A DNA stretch of 64,000 bases from Cepaea nemoralis (taxonomy: Eukaryota; Mollusca; Gastropoda; Stylommatophora; Helicidae). The stretch is from the NCBI GenBank assembly GCA_014155875.1, contig JACEFZ010011117.1, forward strand, positions 34,985 through 98,984. Direction: 5' to 3'. Below the pieces are notes generated by a model. The model ran no database searches. It was not told the origin of the DNA and was given only the letters and a program-made list of their open reading frames with translations. Position numbers and translations under genes: made by a program. Within the stretch, counting starts at the first letter, position 1; every line of letters starts with the position of its first letter. Below are positions 1 through 9,965 of the stretch, one piece after another.

Positions 1-116
1 CATATCCTAATGCTCAGAGGCAAACATGAAAAGAAGAAGAGGAGAAGAAGGAGAAGAAAAAAAACAAACAGGCAAGAAGATCGATTTCACTAATCCAGGT
101 TTCATCTCAAACAGCT

Positions 117-502
<386 letters not shown>

Positions 503-785
503 ACTGGGCCCCAAGCGTATAGTCCAGAGCCAAGATGATCAAAACAACTAGGCCCAAGCTTTTGGTCCCAGCGCCAAAGTGATCTGGAAAATTAACAAAA
601 ACTAGGACCTATGGTCACAGAGGTATGCTGATCAGAAAAAAATTGACCCTAAGCTTGTGATCCTAAAGGCATGCTGATCTGGAAAATAAATTTAAAAAAC
701 TGGGCCCTATGGTTCCAGAGGCAAGCTGATCAGAAACACTGGGCCTAAACTTGTGGTCCTAGAACCATGCTGATAAGAAAACAGG
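503..785. repeat. dimeric minisatellite, 98-bp period, about 3 dimers
   Basis: Six diverged monomers each begin with a variant of ACTGGGCCC and end near GCTGATCAGAAA. They start at about 503, 547, 601, 642, 699 and 738. Short (39-44 bp) and long (45-57 bp) forms alternate. The long forms carry an AAGCTT-like core and, in the first two, GATCTGGAAAAT. The first two dimers, 503-600 and 601-698, are each 98 bp. Function unknown. Confidence 0.75.
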
Positions 786-1170
786 ACACTGAATCCTGTT
801 GGCAACACGTCATACACCAATTAGTAAGCATACTGCTAACACAGAGATGTAAATGACTTATTGATACTGAGGTGATTGCAGCTGGAGTAAAAGTAATCCT
901 TTGGCAGATATGGTAATAATCAGGTGAAACGTTAAGTCTTCACATATACTACATTTTAGGGGTTGGCTACCTCAGAGGTAGGATATCCAGCTCTAACTCA
1001 AGTAGACCTGGTTTGACTGATGGTTTTGACAGCAAGGAGGTTTGCATAAATAAGAAACCTGAGGAACAAATACTTCAACCTGATCCTTGAAAACAGATCA
1101 GACATATAGCCTTCTCAAATAAGAAGGAAAAACTAGAAGAACCTGAATACATGTTGCACACATTTAAAAT
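786..1170. other. no recognisable feature
   Basis: AT-rich sequence with no long frame and no match that I can see to other repeats in the window. Confidence 0.45.
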
Positions 1171-1171
1171 G

Positions 1172-1325
1172 TGGGCAGGTTGATGTAATGGTTAGGATGT
1201 TAAGCTGGCTATGGCATGAGCACAACCAAAAAAGAGTTCAATGCCAGTTCTTGTTGAGGAGGCTAGATAGGCAATGGTATAGGCTGGCTTAATTTCAAAA
1301 CTGGACACCTGCCCACAAAAATTAT
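1172..1325 (+). mobile_element. tRNA-derived SINE, single copy here
   Basis: A tRNA-like head has an A-box-like stretch at about 1181-1199 (TGATGTAATGGTTAGGATG) and a B box matching GWTCRANNC at 1236-1244 (GTTCAATGC). A non-tRNA body of about 70 bp follows. The 10-mer GTGGGCAGGT at the left edge (1171-1180) returns inverted as ACCTGCCCAC at 1307-1316. No clear target-site duplication. Confidence 0.6.
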
Positions 1326-1447
1326 ACACAATATATGACAGGCAACTTCTGTTGATACACATATACATTTCATCTGTCTTTTCCTTATGTCTTTGATGAG
1401 TGATCTAGTAACACTGGCAGTTGTCAATATCTTAGCAGGTTTTCTTC

Positions 1448-2870
1448 TTGTTCCCCACGGATGGGGTGAGGTACACCCATATGAGTAACTTGAATGATGG
1501 GGACTTGGAGGAGATTGCTCATTGTTTCAACCTAAGCATCCATACAGCGGAAATACCCCATGATTGGCCGCATAGCTACCTGGTCCCACTTCCAAAGCCA
1601 GGTAAAGATCACTCCAGACTTAATGAATACCGAATCATAACCCTGCAAAACATGTAAGGCAAAGTCCTCGAAAAGATAGTAGCACGCAGGCTCCAGCAAC
1701 ATTTGGAAAGTCGTAATCTTCTTCCCAAAGGGCTCGGGAGTTACCGGCCTTGGAAGGACACCTTGGCCAATGCTGCAACTTTTGCATTTGATGTCTACGA
1801 GAGCTTCCAGGGTAAACAAGAGACAGTGGTGGTAGCTCTTTACCTGGAGGATGCTGATAACAGGGTCAGGTATGATCGGTTAATATACACTCTGTTGGAC
1901 ATGAAAGTATGCCCTTGCCTTGTCAGATAGGTTGCCGTGGTACTCTATGAGCATAAGGTTGCATTGCGCATGGGTTCCTGGACTTCTGACCCCTGTACTA
2001 TAACACCAGGGTTGCCACAGGGATCTGCAATGTCACCAGTGCTCATTAATGTCTACATCAGCAAAGTTGCAGCTATTGAGACACCAGGTGTGGGTAGAAT
2101 TTTGACATTTGCAGATGTGCTGGTGTACAGACAGGGCAGAGACAGGGCCAGTTTGGCAGAAGACTTACAGGTGGCAGTAAACAGGGTGGCAGAGTGGTGC
2201 AGGGACGCAGGGGCCGTTATAAACCAAGACAAGGGCATTGGTTGTGTGGTACTCCCTGAATAACCGGATCGTCAAGGCAGATGTCCCAGGTATTATGTGG
2301 AATGGATGTTCTCTTAGTAGAGAGAGTAAATTAAAGTACTTGGGTATCACCTTTGACAGGTGTTTGTCTTTTAAGGATCACGTAGAGGCTTTGGTGGTGA
2401 AGGCTGGTAGGTCACTTAATGCATTGAGGGCATTGGCAGCAACTGGGGTAGACCATAGGATGCTTTGCAGGCTCTATCAGCAGTTAATACTTTCTGTCAC
2501 TGAGTATGGTTTGAGGCTGCTGACAGTATCAAAGAGCCAACATGAAAGGTTGGAGCACAGACAGAATGCTGCCATGTGGGTAATCCTGGGGTGCACAAAG
2601 GCCACACTAATTATATGCATGAGGCATATCTGGTGCTACCAACAGTGACAGACAGGCATAGGGCCCTTCAGGCCAAATGGTACCTGAGAGTTGCTGCAGA
2701 TAGGGATCACCCCCTGCATGACGCCATGGATATGGTCAAGGGTCATAGACTAAGACGAGACAAGTCCTGGATGGCAAAAGCAGAAATATATATATACATC
2801 AGGTGTGTGATCTGGAGACCATCAATCTTGAAAAAGAGTGGGTTGAAGTTCCAAGACATGACGGTCTAGC
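1448..2870 (+). pseudogene. reverse transcriptase of I-like LINE, decayed
   Basis: Frames at 1448-1657, 1703-1930, 1937-2263, 2238-2648 and 2576-2869 read together as one RT. The order is: finger region ending in a PLPKPGKDHSRLNEYR block, an EDADNRVRYDRL segment, then PGLPQGSAMSPVLINVY, the palm motif at 2108-2119 and the thumb and connection. The palm motif reads F-A-D-V instead of F-A-D-D, so the second catalytic Asp (2117-2119) is lost. At least four frame changes separate the parts. The first frame would start at TTG, so no native start is present. It would have copied element RNA at the target site; this copy cannot. Confidence 0.85.
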
Positions 2871-2894
2871 ACAATGCAATAGTAACACTGGGTC

Positions 2895-3825
2895 GTGAGT
2901 GCAGAGAATGGGTTTGAAGTGCAACAACTGATCCAAAGTAACACAAATCAATGTGACATAGTCATCTACACCGATGGGTCAGTGGTGAGAAACAGACGTA
3001 GTGGTTGGGGTTTCATTGCAAAGGTTAATAGACAAGTCTTGAAAATGGAGAGTCTGGCATATGAGACTACAACCTCCAGCATGAGAATGGAAGTGCAAGC
3101 AGAAACAGTGACATTCTGTTGGTTAGAGGAACACACACTGTATCCATTACGGATTCAAAGAGTATGCTTAGTAAGGTGGAGAAAGGAATATTTTGTGTGG
3201 AATGGCTATCCTCATTTTAAAAAAGTCACTTAAAAGTCGACTTCATTGCACTAGGTTTTATCCCATATGGCTCGGTCTCTTTCCGCAGTACGGAAGCTTT
3301 TAGCGATGACCCACAGGAGTCTCCGAAATATTTAACTCGTAAACAGAAGGACGCGGCCTGGAATCGAACCCACAACCTTCGGAGCATGAGTCAAGTGGCT
3401 TGACCACTTCACCACAGAGACTCCCTGTCTGTCTGGCTATCCTCCCTTCAGAGGTCACATTTTGTGAGAATTGTAAGGATATTTTGCCCTGGCCATGCAG
3501 GGGTGTGGGGGAATGAACAGGCTGATAAGCTGGCAGGGAATGCACCTCTTGGTGGTAGATTACCTATGGACAAGGGGGAGGTGGTCATGCATTTGTGGGA
3601 CCAGGTGGAGAAGGCTGGGGAACAGATTGAGAACCCATATGTGGAAAGAATGATATTGCGGGGGATCGGTAGGGGTTCTGAAAGAATCTCAAAACTGAGA
3701 GGGAAGACCAGGATAATTTTAAATCAGATAGCGATGGGAATGATTAGTAGTATGACTCTTCACTGGCTGTTGAATTAGCGGACGGAGCACATATGGGAAT
3801 GTCCTGAGTGCAGTGATGTCGGTTC
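2895..3825 (+). pseudogene. RNase H domain and CPEC tail of I-like LINE, split by a SINE
   Basis: The N-terminal half (2895-3213) has the first catalytic Asp in a IYTDGS block and the Glu in MRMEVQAE. The C-terminal half (3434-3780) has CPGHAGVWGNEQADKLAG with the conserved His and last Asp. The third-motif TD region just before the SINE is damaged. A stop at 3776-3778 cuts the frame before the family's terminal W-x-CPEC-S-D-V-G-S block, still visible at 3790-3828. RNase H removes template RNA during second-strand synthesis in this clade. Confidence 0.85.
3214..3433 (-). mobile_element. SINE-A copy 1 with exact 11-bp target-site duplication
   Basis: The flanks TGGCTATCCTC at 3203-3213 and 3434-3444 are identical and correspond to one LINE sequence, so this SINE inserted into the I-like LINE. 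On the minus strand it has a tRNA-like head near 3365-3420 with GGTTCGATTCC-type B box sequence, and a body containing CATATGGGATAAAACC. The 3' end, on the left here, is CTTTTAAGTGACTTTT-like. It lacks some body sequence found in copy 2. Confidence 0.9.
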
Positions 3826-3939
3826 TTAACTCAACTCAACTCAACAACAACTCCACAACGTTCTCAACACTCTTCCCCAAAACAACAGCTCCATTTACTC
3901 TAGCTGTCCCACAATTTTTTAGCACCCATAAATAAGAAC

Positions 3940-4189
3940 TAAAGAATAAAAGTCACTTAAAAATCGACAGGGTCGACTTCATTGCACCAGGTTTTATCCC
4001 ATATGGATCGGTCTCTTTCCGCAGCGCGGAAAGCGTCACACAAAGAACGAACTCCGTAGCTCTAGCAACGACCCACAGGAGTCTCAGAAAAATTTCACTC
4101 GTGAACTGAAGGACACGGCCCGGAATCGATCCCACAACCTTCGGAGCCCGAGTCAAACGGCTTGACCACTTCACCATGGAGACTCCCAG
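3940..4189 (-). mobile_element. SINE-A copy 2 with exact 10-bp target-site duplication
   Basis: AAATAAGAAC occurs at 3930-3939 and again at 4190-4199. Between them is a full SINE-A: head GGAGTCTCCATGGTGAAGTG near 4165-4187, B-box GGGATCGATTCC near 4120-4133, and tail near 3949-3985. It lies about 100 bp beyond the tail of the I-like LINE. The frame at 3953-4210 is the SINE read through and not a protein. Confidence 0.9.
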
Positions 4190-4199
4190 AAATAAGAAC

Positions 4200-4498
4200 A
4201 AGACACACAACTTTCAGTAATGAAATTAGTGGATCTGCAATGAGTAAATAAACAAACACGATAACTAGAATTGGTAAGCTTTACAAGTGACAAAATGGAT
4301 GTTGCAGCAAAAGCCTTCATCAGCACCCAAAGAATAAACAGACACTGATACAACATAAATAAATATACAAAAGCAGCTCAGCGGGTGTCAATCCATCATA
4401 TGTACAGTTGTATAGCCAAAGCTTAACATCAGCTAGGGAACTTTTCAGTTAGAGCATTGTTTGCTGGACGTGATATTTCAGGTTTTCACTATTTTACA
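4200..4498. other. no recognisable feature
   Basis: AT-rich spacer with no frame of note and no match to other repeats in this window. Confidence 0.4.
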
Positions 4499-4682
4499 CA
4501 TTGTCCTTTAGCAGTTTCCTGCCATGGGTTGGTGATATGACAGAGTTATCACATTTTGTAGGCCTGAATCTATGGAGGAATAGATGGCCAGACTTTTCCT
4601 CTGCTGGCGGATGGCAAATGCAAGCGTCAAACCCTCATCTAGTCGGATACATGACATTGTCAGCATTATTACAGTTATTGGA
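4499..4682 (-). mobile_element. SINE-C copy 2, degraded
   Basis: The reverse complement matches 6908-7105. Shared blocks include AATGTCATG, the B-box region (here GGGTTTGACGC), GGCCATCTATTCCTC and GGCAGGAAACTG. Both copies are diverged, so the family is old. Confidence 0.65.
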
Positions 4683-4683
4683 A

Positions 4684-4905
4684 GGGGGGGGGGGGCTGGG
4701 GGGCTGGTCGAGTGGCTAAGAATGCTGAGTTCTCCTTCGAGGAGACCCGGGTTTGAATCCTCGGTAAGGTTTGGTTTATTTTTCTGTCGGGGGAAAAATA
4801 AAATCCTAACCTGCACAGTTCGTGGCGATTGCACTAGCCAGATGGCCTTAATTCCTCAGGCTCAAGACCCTCCTGCCCTACACTGCAAGGTACTATAGGC
4901 AATAG
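4684..4905 (+). mobile_element. SINE-D copy 1, tRNA Ser/Leu-like head
   Basis: The A box TGGTCGAGTGG is at 4705-4715 and the B box region GGTTTGAATCC is at about 4749-4760, one base off consensus. The spacing and the CTTCGAGGAG stretch resemble a long-variable-arm tRNA (Ser or Leu type). The body includes CTGTCGGGGGAAAAATAAAA and CCTTAATTCCTCAGG, both found again in the minus-strand copy at 25455-25668. A G-run at 4684-4695 abuts the head. Confidence 0.75.
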
Positions 4906-4939
4906 GTGACAGTTTTGATAGGCAGTTTTGATAAAGTTA

Positions 4940-5050
4940 GTTGCATATCCTTTACAGGACATAGCAGTCAACTCCAGCATTTGTTGGCTTTTTGTGATTC
5001 CTGGGCAAGTTTACGTTCATTTGTTTGCCATTGCTTTCTGAATGACATTA
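4940..5050 (-). mobile_element. SINE-B copy 1, 3' part only
   Basis: It matches the 3' half of the SINE-B family: TGCATATCCTTTACAGGACA at the left, then CAGTCAACTCCAGCATTT and TTTGCCATTGCTTTCTGA. The tRNA head is missing or unrecognisable. Confidence 0.75.
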
Positions 5051-5341
5051 TCAGCATATTAATTACACTATCATGCTTTTTACTACTTTACTTACCACAA
5101 AATAGGGCACAATGTGGGAATTCTTTTCCACTTCTGGAGAACTATATTTTCTGAGTATTATTGTCCTGCAGACCAGCTCTAAATCCACTATAATATATAT
5201 CCACACAGTTTATGATCAAGATGCTGGTAGCTAATCCTTCATCATGTGGCAGTACTCACAGGCATAGTCTGTTCATAGTAGTAAAAGAAATGCAATGAAT
5301 ACATGTTAATTGAGTACAATAAATTTAATGTGTAAACTTTT
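5051..5341. other. no recognisable feature
   Basis: AT-rich spacer. I see no repeat match or coding signal. Confidence 0.4.
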
Positions 5342-6023
5342 TATAACATTACAAAAACCGAAGTAATGCAAGTTAGCAGATCGACTGGCCCACTAAATAT
5401 ACAGATAAATAGCACAACTCTGAAACAAGTTAAAGAATTCAAATATCTTGGAAGTATGATCACAGAAGATAGCAGATTGGACAGATAAATCGAAATCAGA
5501 TGTCAAAAGGCTAGTGCACTTACATATCAACTATCACCCTTACTGAAACATCCAAATATACCCATGTTTGCAAAACGACAGATAATAAACAGCATATTCA
5601 CACCAACCCTATGCTACCAATCTCAAACTTGGACTTATCCAAATCACACTTTCGCAAAATCAACATCTGCGAGATGAGATGCCTGAGGAGAGCTGCCAAC
5701 TTAACAATCCGAGACAGAGTAAGAAATGCTGTTATCAGACAGACAGTGGGATCAACACCTTGTGCCACATTTATTGAAAGACAGAAGATCAAGTGGTTTG
5801 ACCATGTCATTAGAATGCAACACCATCAACACTCACTGGCCTTACATCAAAGATCATCTGCGACAAGACCAAGAGGATGTCCAAGAAGAAAATGGATTGA
5901 CGACATCAAAGACATGTACAGTCACATGGAATGACACCATCCAGTGCCACCCATCGGGCGCTGGAGTGCAAATTATTCCTCCCCACGACACTTGACGGCA
6001 GAAGTGGAAGATGATGATGATGA
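5342..6023 (+). pseudogene. RTE-like LINE 3' region (RTE-3 copy 1)
   Basis: Translation in changing frames gives the RT thumb block FKYLGSMITEDSRLD, then the post-RT segment ending in RPRGCPRRKWIDDIKDM. The element ends in (GAT)n at about 6009-6023. The stretch from about 5533 to 5995 is closely matched by 48427-48942, which has the same CEMRCLRRA and IRDRVRNAVIRQTVG blocks. Frames at 5611-5934 and 5726-5995 are parts of it. It is 5' truncated and inactive. Confidence 0.8.
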
Positions 6024-6032
6024 TAATGGCAA

Positions 6033-6093
6033 ATGTATTGTTGTATTGGTTTGTATTGCATTGTATTGTATTGTATTGTACTGTATTGTATCA
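6033..6093. repeat. (ATTGT)n pentanucleotide array
   Basis: About 11 imperfect TTGTA/ATTGT units, located between the GAT tail of the LINE to the left and the SINE to the right. Confidence 0.85.
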
Positions 6094-6096
6094 TTT

Positions 6097-6418
6097 GGAG
6101 GTCAGTATGGCTGAATGGATAAGAATATGTGTTCTTAAACATCCGGTGTGCTGATTCTGAGGTAAGGGGTTCAACCCCTACACCGGACAGTTGGACTAAA
6201 ATGTTGACTTCTCGTCCTTGACTTGGGGACGTAAATTACAAGTACCTCTGAAGTCAGAGTGGGTTTGCCTGATGGTGAGGGACAGTGTTAATAGGGAAAG
6301 CTAATCCACATGCAAAATTAAGTCCAGCACTACTAGAAGTGTGTATGAACTACGCTTGAGTTCAAAGCAAGTGAGCGAATAAACAAATGAGTTCAAAGCA
6401 AGTGAGCGAATAAACAAA
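6097..6418 (+). mobile_element. tRNA-derived SINE-F with a duplicated 31-bp tail
   Basis: The A box is TGGCTGAATGG at 6108-6118. The B box GTTCAACCC at 6169-6177 sits inside a perfect GGGG/CCCC T-stem, so the tRNA head is well preserved. A body of about 180 bp follows. The last 31 bp, ending in GAGCGAATAAACAAA, is present twice in perfect tandem (6357-6387 and 6388-6418). It abuts an RTE 3' end. Confidence 0.8.
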
Positions 6419-6623
6419 AATTTATAATTTTTTGACCACATTATGAGAAGACAAAACTGGAACATGTTGTGACAACAGAAACACTTTGTAGAGAGAGAGA
6501 TAGAGGAAGACAGCGAATGAAAATTCTTGATATTATTGTATCATAGCAAAGAAAGCAGTCAACACATGAATTAATCCATGACGTCAGTTGGCAAGGCAGT
6601 TGATGATGATGATGATGTATTGT
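6419..6623 (+). mobile_element. RTE-like LINE 3' end, truncated
   Basis: Broken reading gives the terminal RTE block (FFDHIMRRQ ... RGRQRMKIL), comparable to the C-terminus at 58440-58661. It ends in (GAT)n at about 6601-6617. Only about 200 bp of the element is here. Confidence 0.7.
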
Positions 6624-6639
6624 GTAATCTTTTGATAGT

Positions 6640-6895
6640 GGTGGAGTAGATCAGAGGCTAAGGTGTCCACCTCTGGTTCAAGCAGTCAAAGGTCATCTCA
6701 TTGTGATCCTGGGGTAGTGGAATTGTCATTTAGCTTCTTGGACAAGGGCAAAAAAGTAAGAGGACCTATAGCGCACAAAATAAAATCCCCTGGCAGTTGA
6801 AAACTGAAAAGAACAGGCTAAATAGGCAGCTGTCCAGGTGAACTTTCCAGATGAGAAAAGCTAGCCACAAAAAGAAATGTATAGCTGGTATGATA
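6640..6895 (+). mobile_element. tRNA-derived SINE-G, degraded
   Basis: An A-box-like TAGATCAGAGG lies near 6649-6659 and a weak B box GGTTCAAGC near 6676-6684. The body contains AAAATCCCCTGGCAGTTG, which resembles AAAATCCCTTGGCAGTTGG on the minus strand of SINE-E (39380-39717), suggesting a shared central domain. Confidence 0.5.
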
Positions 6896-6907
6896 ATGTT
6901 ATGTTAT

Positions 6908-7105
6908 ACCAGGCGCGTTAGGTTAGTTGATAGGGAGCTGCACTGATAATGTCATGAGCCCTCTCGGATGTGGGTTCGACGCCTGAGCTCATCATCTGGC
7001 TAAGTGAGGGAAAGAATGGCCACCTATTCCTCTGTGCATTCAAGCCTATCAGATGTGATGAGGCTACTACATCACACAGCCACAGCAGGAAACTGTTATG
7101 GGACA
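6908..7105 (+). mobile_element. SINE-C copy 1
   Basis: An A-box-like GTTAGTTGATAGGGAGC is at about 6922-6938. A B box GTTCGACGC at 6974-6982 fits GWTCRANNC exactly. The body and 3' part match 4499-4682 in reverse. No clear target-site duplication. Confidence 0.7.
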
Positions 7106-8199
7106 AATTCAGAAACATATCATGATCAAGGAATGTATGTATTTAACATCCTGACAGACTGTGAACTAGTTATGTGTCATCATTATTATTCATTTTAAGA
7201 GCATATTCACTCTCTGCTTTTGGCCATTGCTGAGAAACATTCTGGAGTGGTCGCAAATAAGTTAAGTTACAGTTAAGTATCACACCTACAGTGCGGTCTC
7301 AAATAAAATCTAGCAGACGAGAAAACTCTAAAAAAAAAAAAAAACAGGATATATATATAAATAATATGAAATATATAATATTATAATTATACCAAACACC
7401 CCTTGACGATATCGATAACATTTTGAAAAATAAAAACTAAAACCCTAATTAAACGTTATTTATTATTTTCAGTTCATGTGTTAGCTATCCCTCTTCGTAC
7501 GTTGACTTGGGACTCTTAGACTTAGTGAACTTAGTAGTAATAGTAGTCTACGTCCCATATGATCTAATCTACCTCCTTATATATTATATATTATATACGA
7601 GCTGCTTAAAATAAAAACTTTAAAATAATCATGATTAAAAAGGGTTGTTGTACTTCATTTAGTTAGTCTTGCACGCACTCAGCTACAACCAAAATACAGC
7701 TCACCGACTGCTACAAAATACATCCATCCAAAGCACTGACGACTTGAGGAGAGAGTGAGAGAAGCCGCGTCCTCCTCCTCCTAGTCCTAGCAACTCTCCC
7801 TCAATGTATGACAGGATAAACACGACAACGCGACGGAACATGTTTCCCGTCTGTTTACATTGCCATTTCATAGGTACTTTACTTACCATTATATTAGCAA
7901 AAGTAGATGCCAAATACTACATACGTGAATTTACGTGTACAAATCCAAATATATTTAACTTTTGCTAATCAAGAAACTTGATTTCATCAAGAAGTCCTTC
8001 TTGTACTTCCAAAACAAGCTATATTTTGTTTTTAACAGGCGGCAAGAAAATTGCGAAAGAAGTGAATGGCGAATTGCATGCAGACGACTTCTAGAATCAA
8101 ATCAGCAAACACTATACGGGGTCGTGGACATTGGCAAAATACATTCATATCAGTTAAAGCGATGCCATCTTCGCAACAAAGATTGGCGGCAATGGTGAG
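7106..8199. other. no recognisable feature; AT-rich
   Basis: A poly(A) run lies at about 7331-7344 and ATATAT-rich patches at 7351-7385 and 7579-7600. The frames at 7701-7913 (minus) and 7962-8198 have no motif that I recognise. Nothing here supports a host exon. Confidence 0.45.
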
Positions 8200-8445
8200 A
8201 GTGTTGATTTCAATGCACCTGGTTTTAGGTTTACCCCATATGGATCGGTCTCTTTCTGCAGCGAGGCCAGCCGAAAGCGTCATGCAGAGCATTAACTTTG
8301 TAGCTTGCTCCAGGCCTCTAGCCATGACCCCCAGAGTATGAAAACATTGCACTGAATTACATGACCAAGTTCAGAAAAAAACCCATGACATTCGAAGCGC
8401 GAGACACGCTGCTAAATCAACACTTTGGCACTCTCTATCTCTCTC
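8200..8445 (-). mobile_element. SINE-A copy 3, degraded
   Basis: It shares with the other SINE-A copies the 3' block TTTACCCCATATGGATCGGT (left side here), CTCTTTCTGCAGC and a diverged head near 8385-8440 with ACATTCGAAGC in place of the B box. No target-site duplication found, consistent with greater age. Confidence 0.75.
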
Positions 8446-8547
8446 GCTGCTTTTCGTCTATCTGAAGATGCTATCTTCTCATTTGTATCGCCACCTAACA
8501 CTTGCAGGCTTTTAGGGGAGGGGGAGGGGGTTATTTCTGCCACAGTT

Positions 8548-8802
8548 TAAAAAAAAACATTTTGTTGCGTATCCCTTACGGGACGTTGCAGTCAACACCA
8601 GCATTTTTCAGCTGCTTTTGATGAACTAGGCAAGTGTTACGTTCAGTAGTTTGCCATTGCTTTCTGAACGACCGGCTCCCATACCAGCACGTTATATCAC
8701 AACGCGACACGGTCTGCTGCACAAATCGGTCGCAGCTGAGCTTCGAACGCCTGGTACCCGGTTCACGAACCTCGTTCGCAAGCCTTTAGCAACGGACCTG
8801 GA
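8548..8802 (-). mobile_element. SINE-B copy 2 with exact 12-bp target-site duplication
   Basis: TCTGCCACAGTT flanks it at 8536-8547 and 8803-8814. The left end starts with an A/T tail then GCGTATCCCTTACGGGACG. The conserved block TTTGCCATTGCTTTCTGAAC is at about 8650-8669. The head half, about 8675-8795, is shared with the 26073-26280 copy (CACAACGCGACACGGTCTGC), so these two form a subfamily. Confidence 0.9.
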
Positions 8803-8959
8803 TCTGCCACAGTTAGGGATTCAAAATAACCCAAGCATGCTACGATATCATAGCACCGATGATGAATATCTCTCCTCAAATCGACTGAACAGGGACCGTT
8901 GAAATAACAGATGCAAAATCGTTCAGCAAGTCATGCTTTTAGTTGATCACTTCACACTG

Positions 8960-9375
8960 AGTTGGGTCAAGAGCCAACATGGCAAGCACTCGAGACATTC
9001 TCATACGTACTCTATTCTAATCTTCAACAGCCAGCGAAGAGTCCTAATACTAATGGTACCAAATTCAGTTTGATTATGTGTACCTCTGGTCTTTCCTCGG
9101 CGTGCTGAGTGTCGGTTAGATACTCTGGTCATTTCCTGTCGCACCATTCTTTCTAGGCCATTATGATTTATCAGTTCTCCCACACAATACACACGATCCC
9201 AAAGGGCCTGACCACGTCGGTCTAATCAACGCAGTCAATCTGTCGCCTGTTCATGTCCAGCCACACCAGCATGTCCTGGGGAGAAAAAAAAGATCCAACT
9301 GATGCACACTGTCTTTGATGTTTGTGCTTCACCTACCTCAGCATGCTCTGTGAGTCACTTAAAGTATAGACAGTG
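8960..9375 (-). pseudogene. I-like LINE 3' end, subgroup I-c (RNase H C-terminus)
   Basis: On the minus strand, an SPGHAGVAGHEQA-type RNase H motif lies near 9240-9290. It is followed by the element's C-terminal segment (frame 9001-9192, ending TIRTLRWLLKI-like) and the terminal block near 8970-9000. Its tail (TTGACCCAACTCAGTG-like) differs from the other I subgroups. Stops and frame breaks throughout. Confidence 0.7.
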
Positions 9376-9958
9376 ATGACATTTATTTGTCTGGATTTTA
9401 AATGACAAAAACAAGAACTTGATGGTTTAAGCAAGGTGAATGAAAAGTGGCAGACATCAAAGTCGGTTTCAAGAGCATTCTATTTAAGATATAATGTAAC
9501 CTCAAGTAAAGTTTCGCCCAGTTACCTCATATTACGATAGCTGTTAAAGCAAATTAAAGATGGACAAATACACCTACCAGCCGTAGGCGGTGTAGTGTGG
9601 AGATCACCTCGCAGTGCAGTCTCTGTATTATAGGAAAACGACTGTTTAGTTACCAGTGAGACCGAGAATAAACGAATAAAATGTTATAAACAAATTGGTA
9701 ATTCTTGTGTAACAAATGAAGCAAGGTCACAGAAGAGCGCCAGAGACCACCAGAATATGTGCTGTGTATGCATCAGTGCCGCCTGCTTGACTGGTTTAAG
9801 ACACTGTTCAGCATAATTATTTGGCTGACAACTTTGTAAAATATAGAAATAAAGTTGCACAAAACATTACACTAATATATCATGAGCGTGTATTACTCAA
9901 GTTCTGTTCCGTCAATTCATATGCATCATCATCATACCTGTTAACTGGTCGATGTCAG
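9376..9958. other. no recognisable feature
   Basis: Unremarkable AT-rich sequence with no supported frame or repeat. Confidence 0.45.
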
Positions 9959-9965
9959 TCACTGA

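Larger units (their letters stand above)
1440..3845 (+). mobile_element. I-like non-LTR retrotransposon (RT + RNase H), subgroup I-a, 5' truncated
   Basis: This is the longest copy of a LINE type with a reverse transcriptase followed by an RNase H domain, an order typical of the I clade. It lacks ORF1 and the endonuclease. The 3' end reads GATGTCGGTTCTTAACTCAA and runs into (CAACT)n. Other copies of this subgroup lie at 9966-11031 (minus), 36616-37090 and 45405-46045. It is interrupted by a SINE-A copy at 3214-3433 and carries several frameshifts, so it is dead. Confidence 0.85.
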
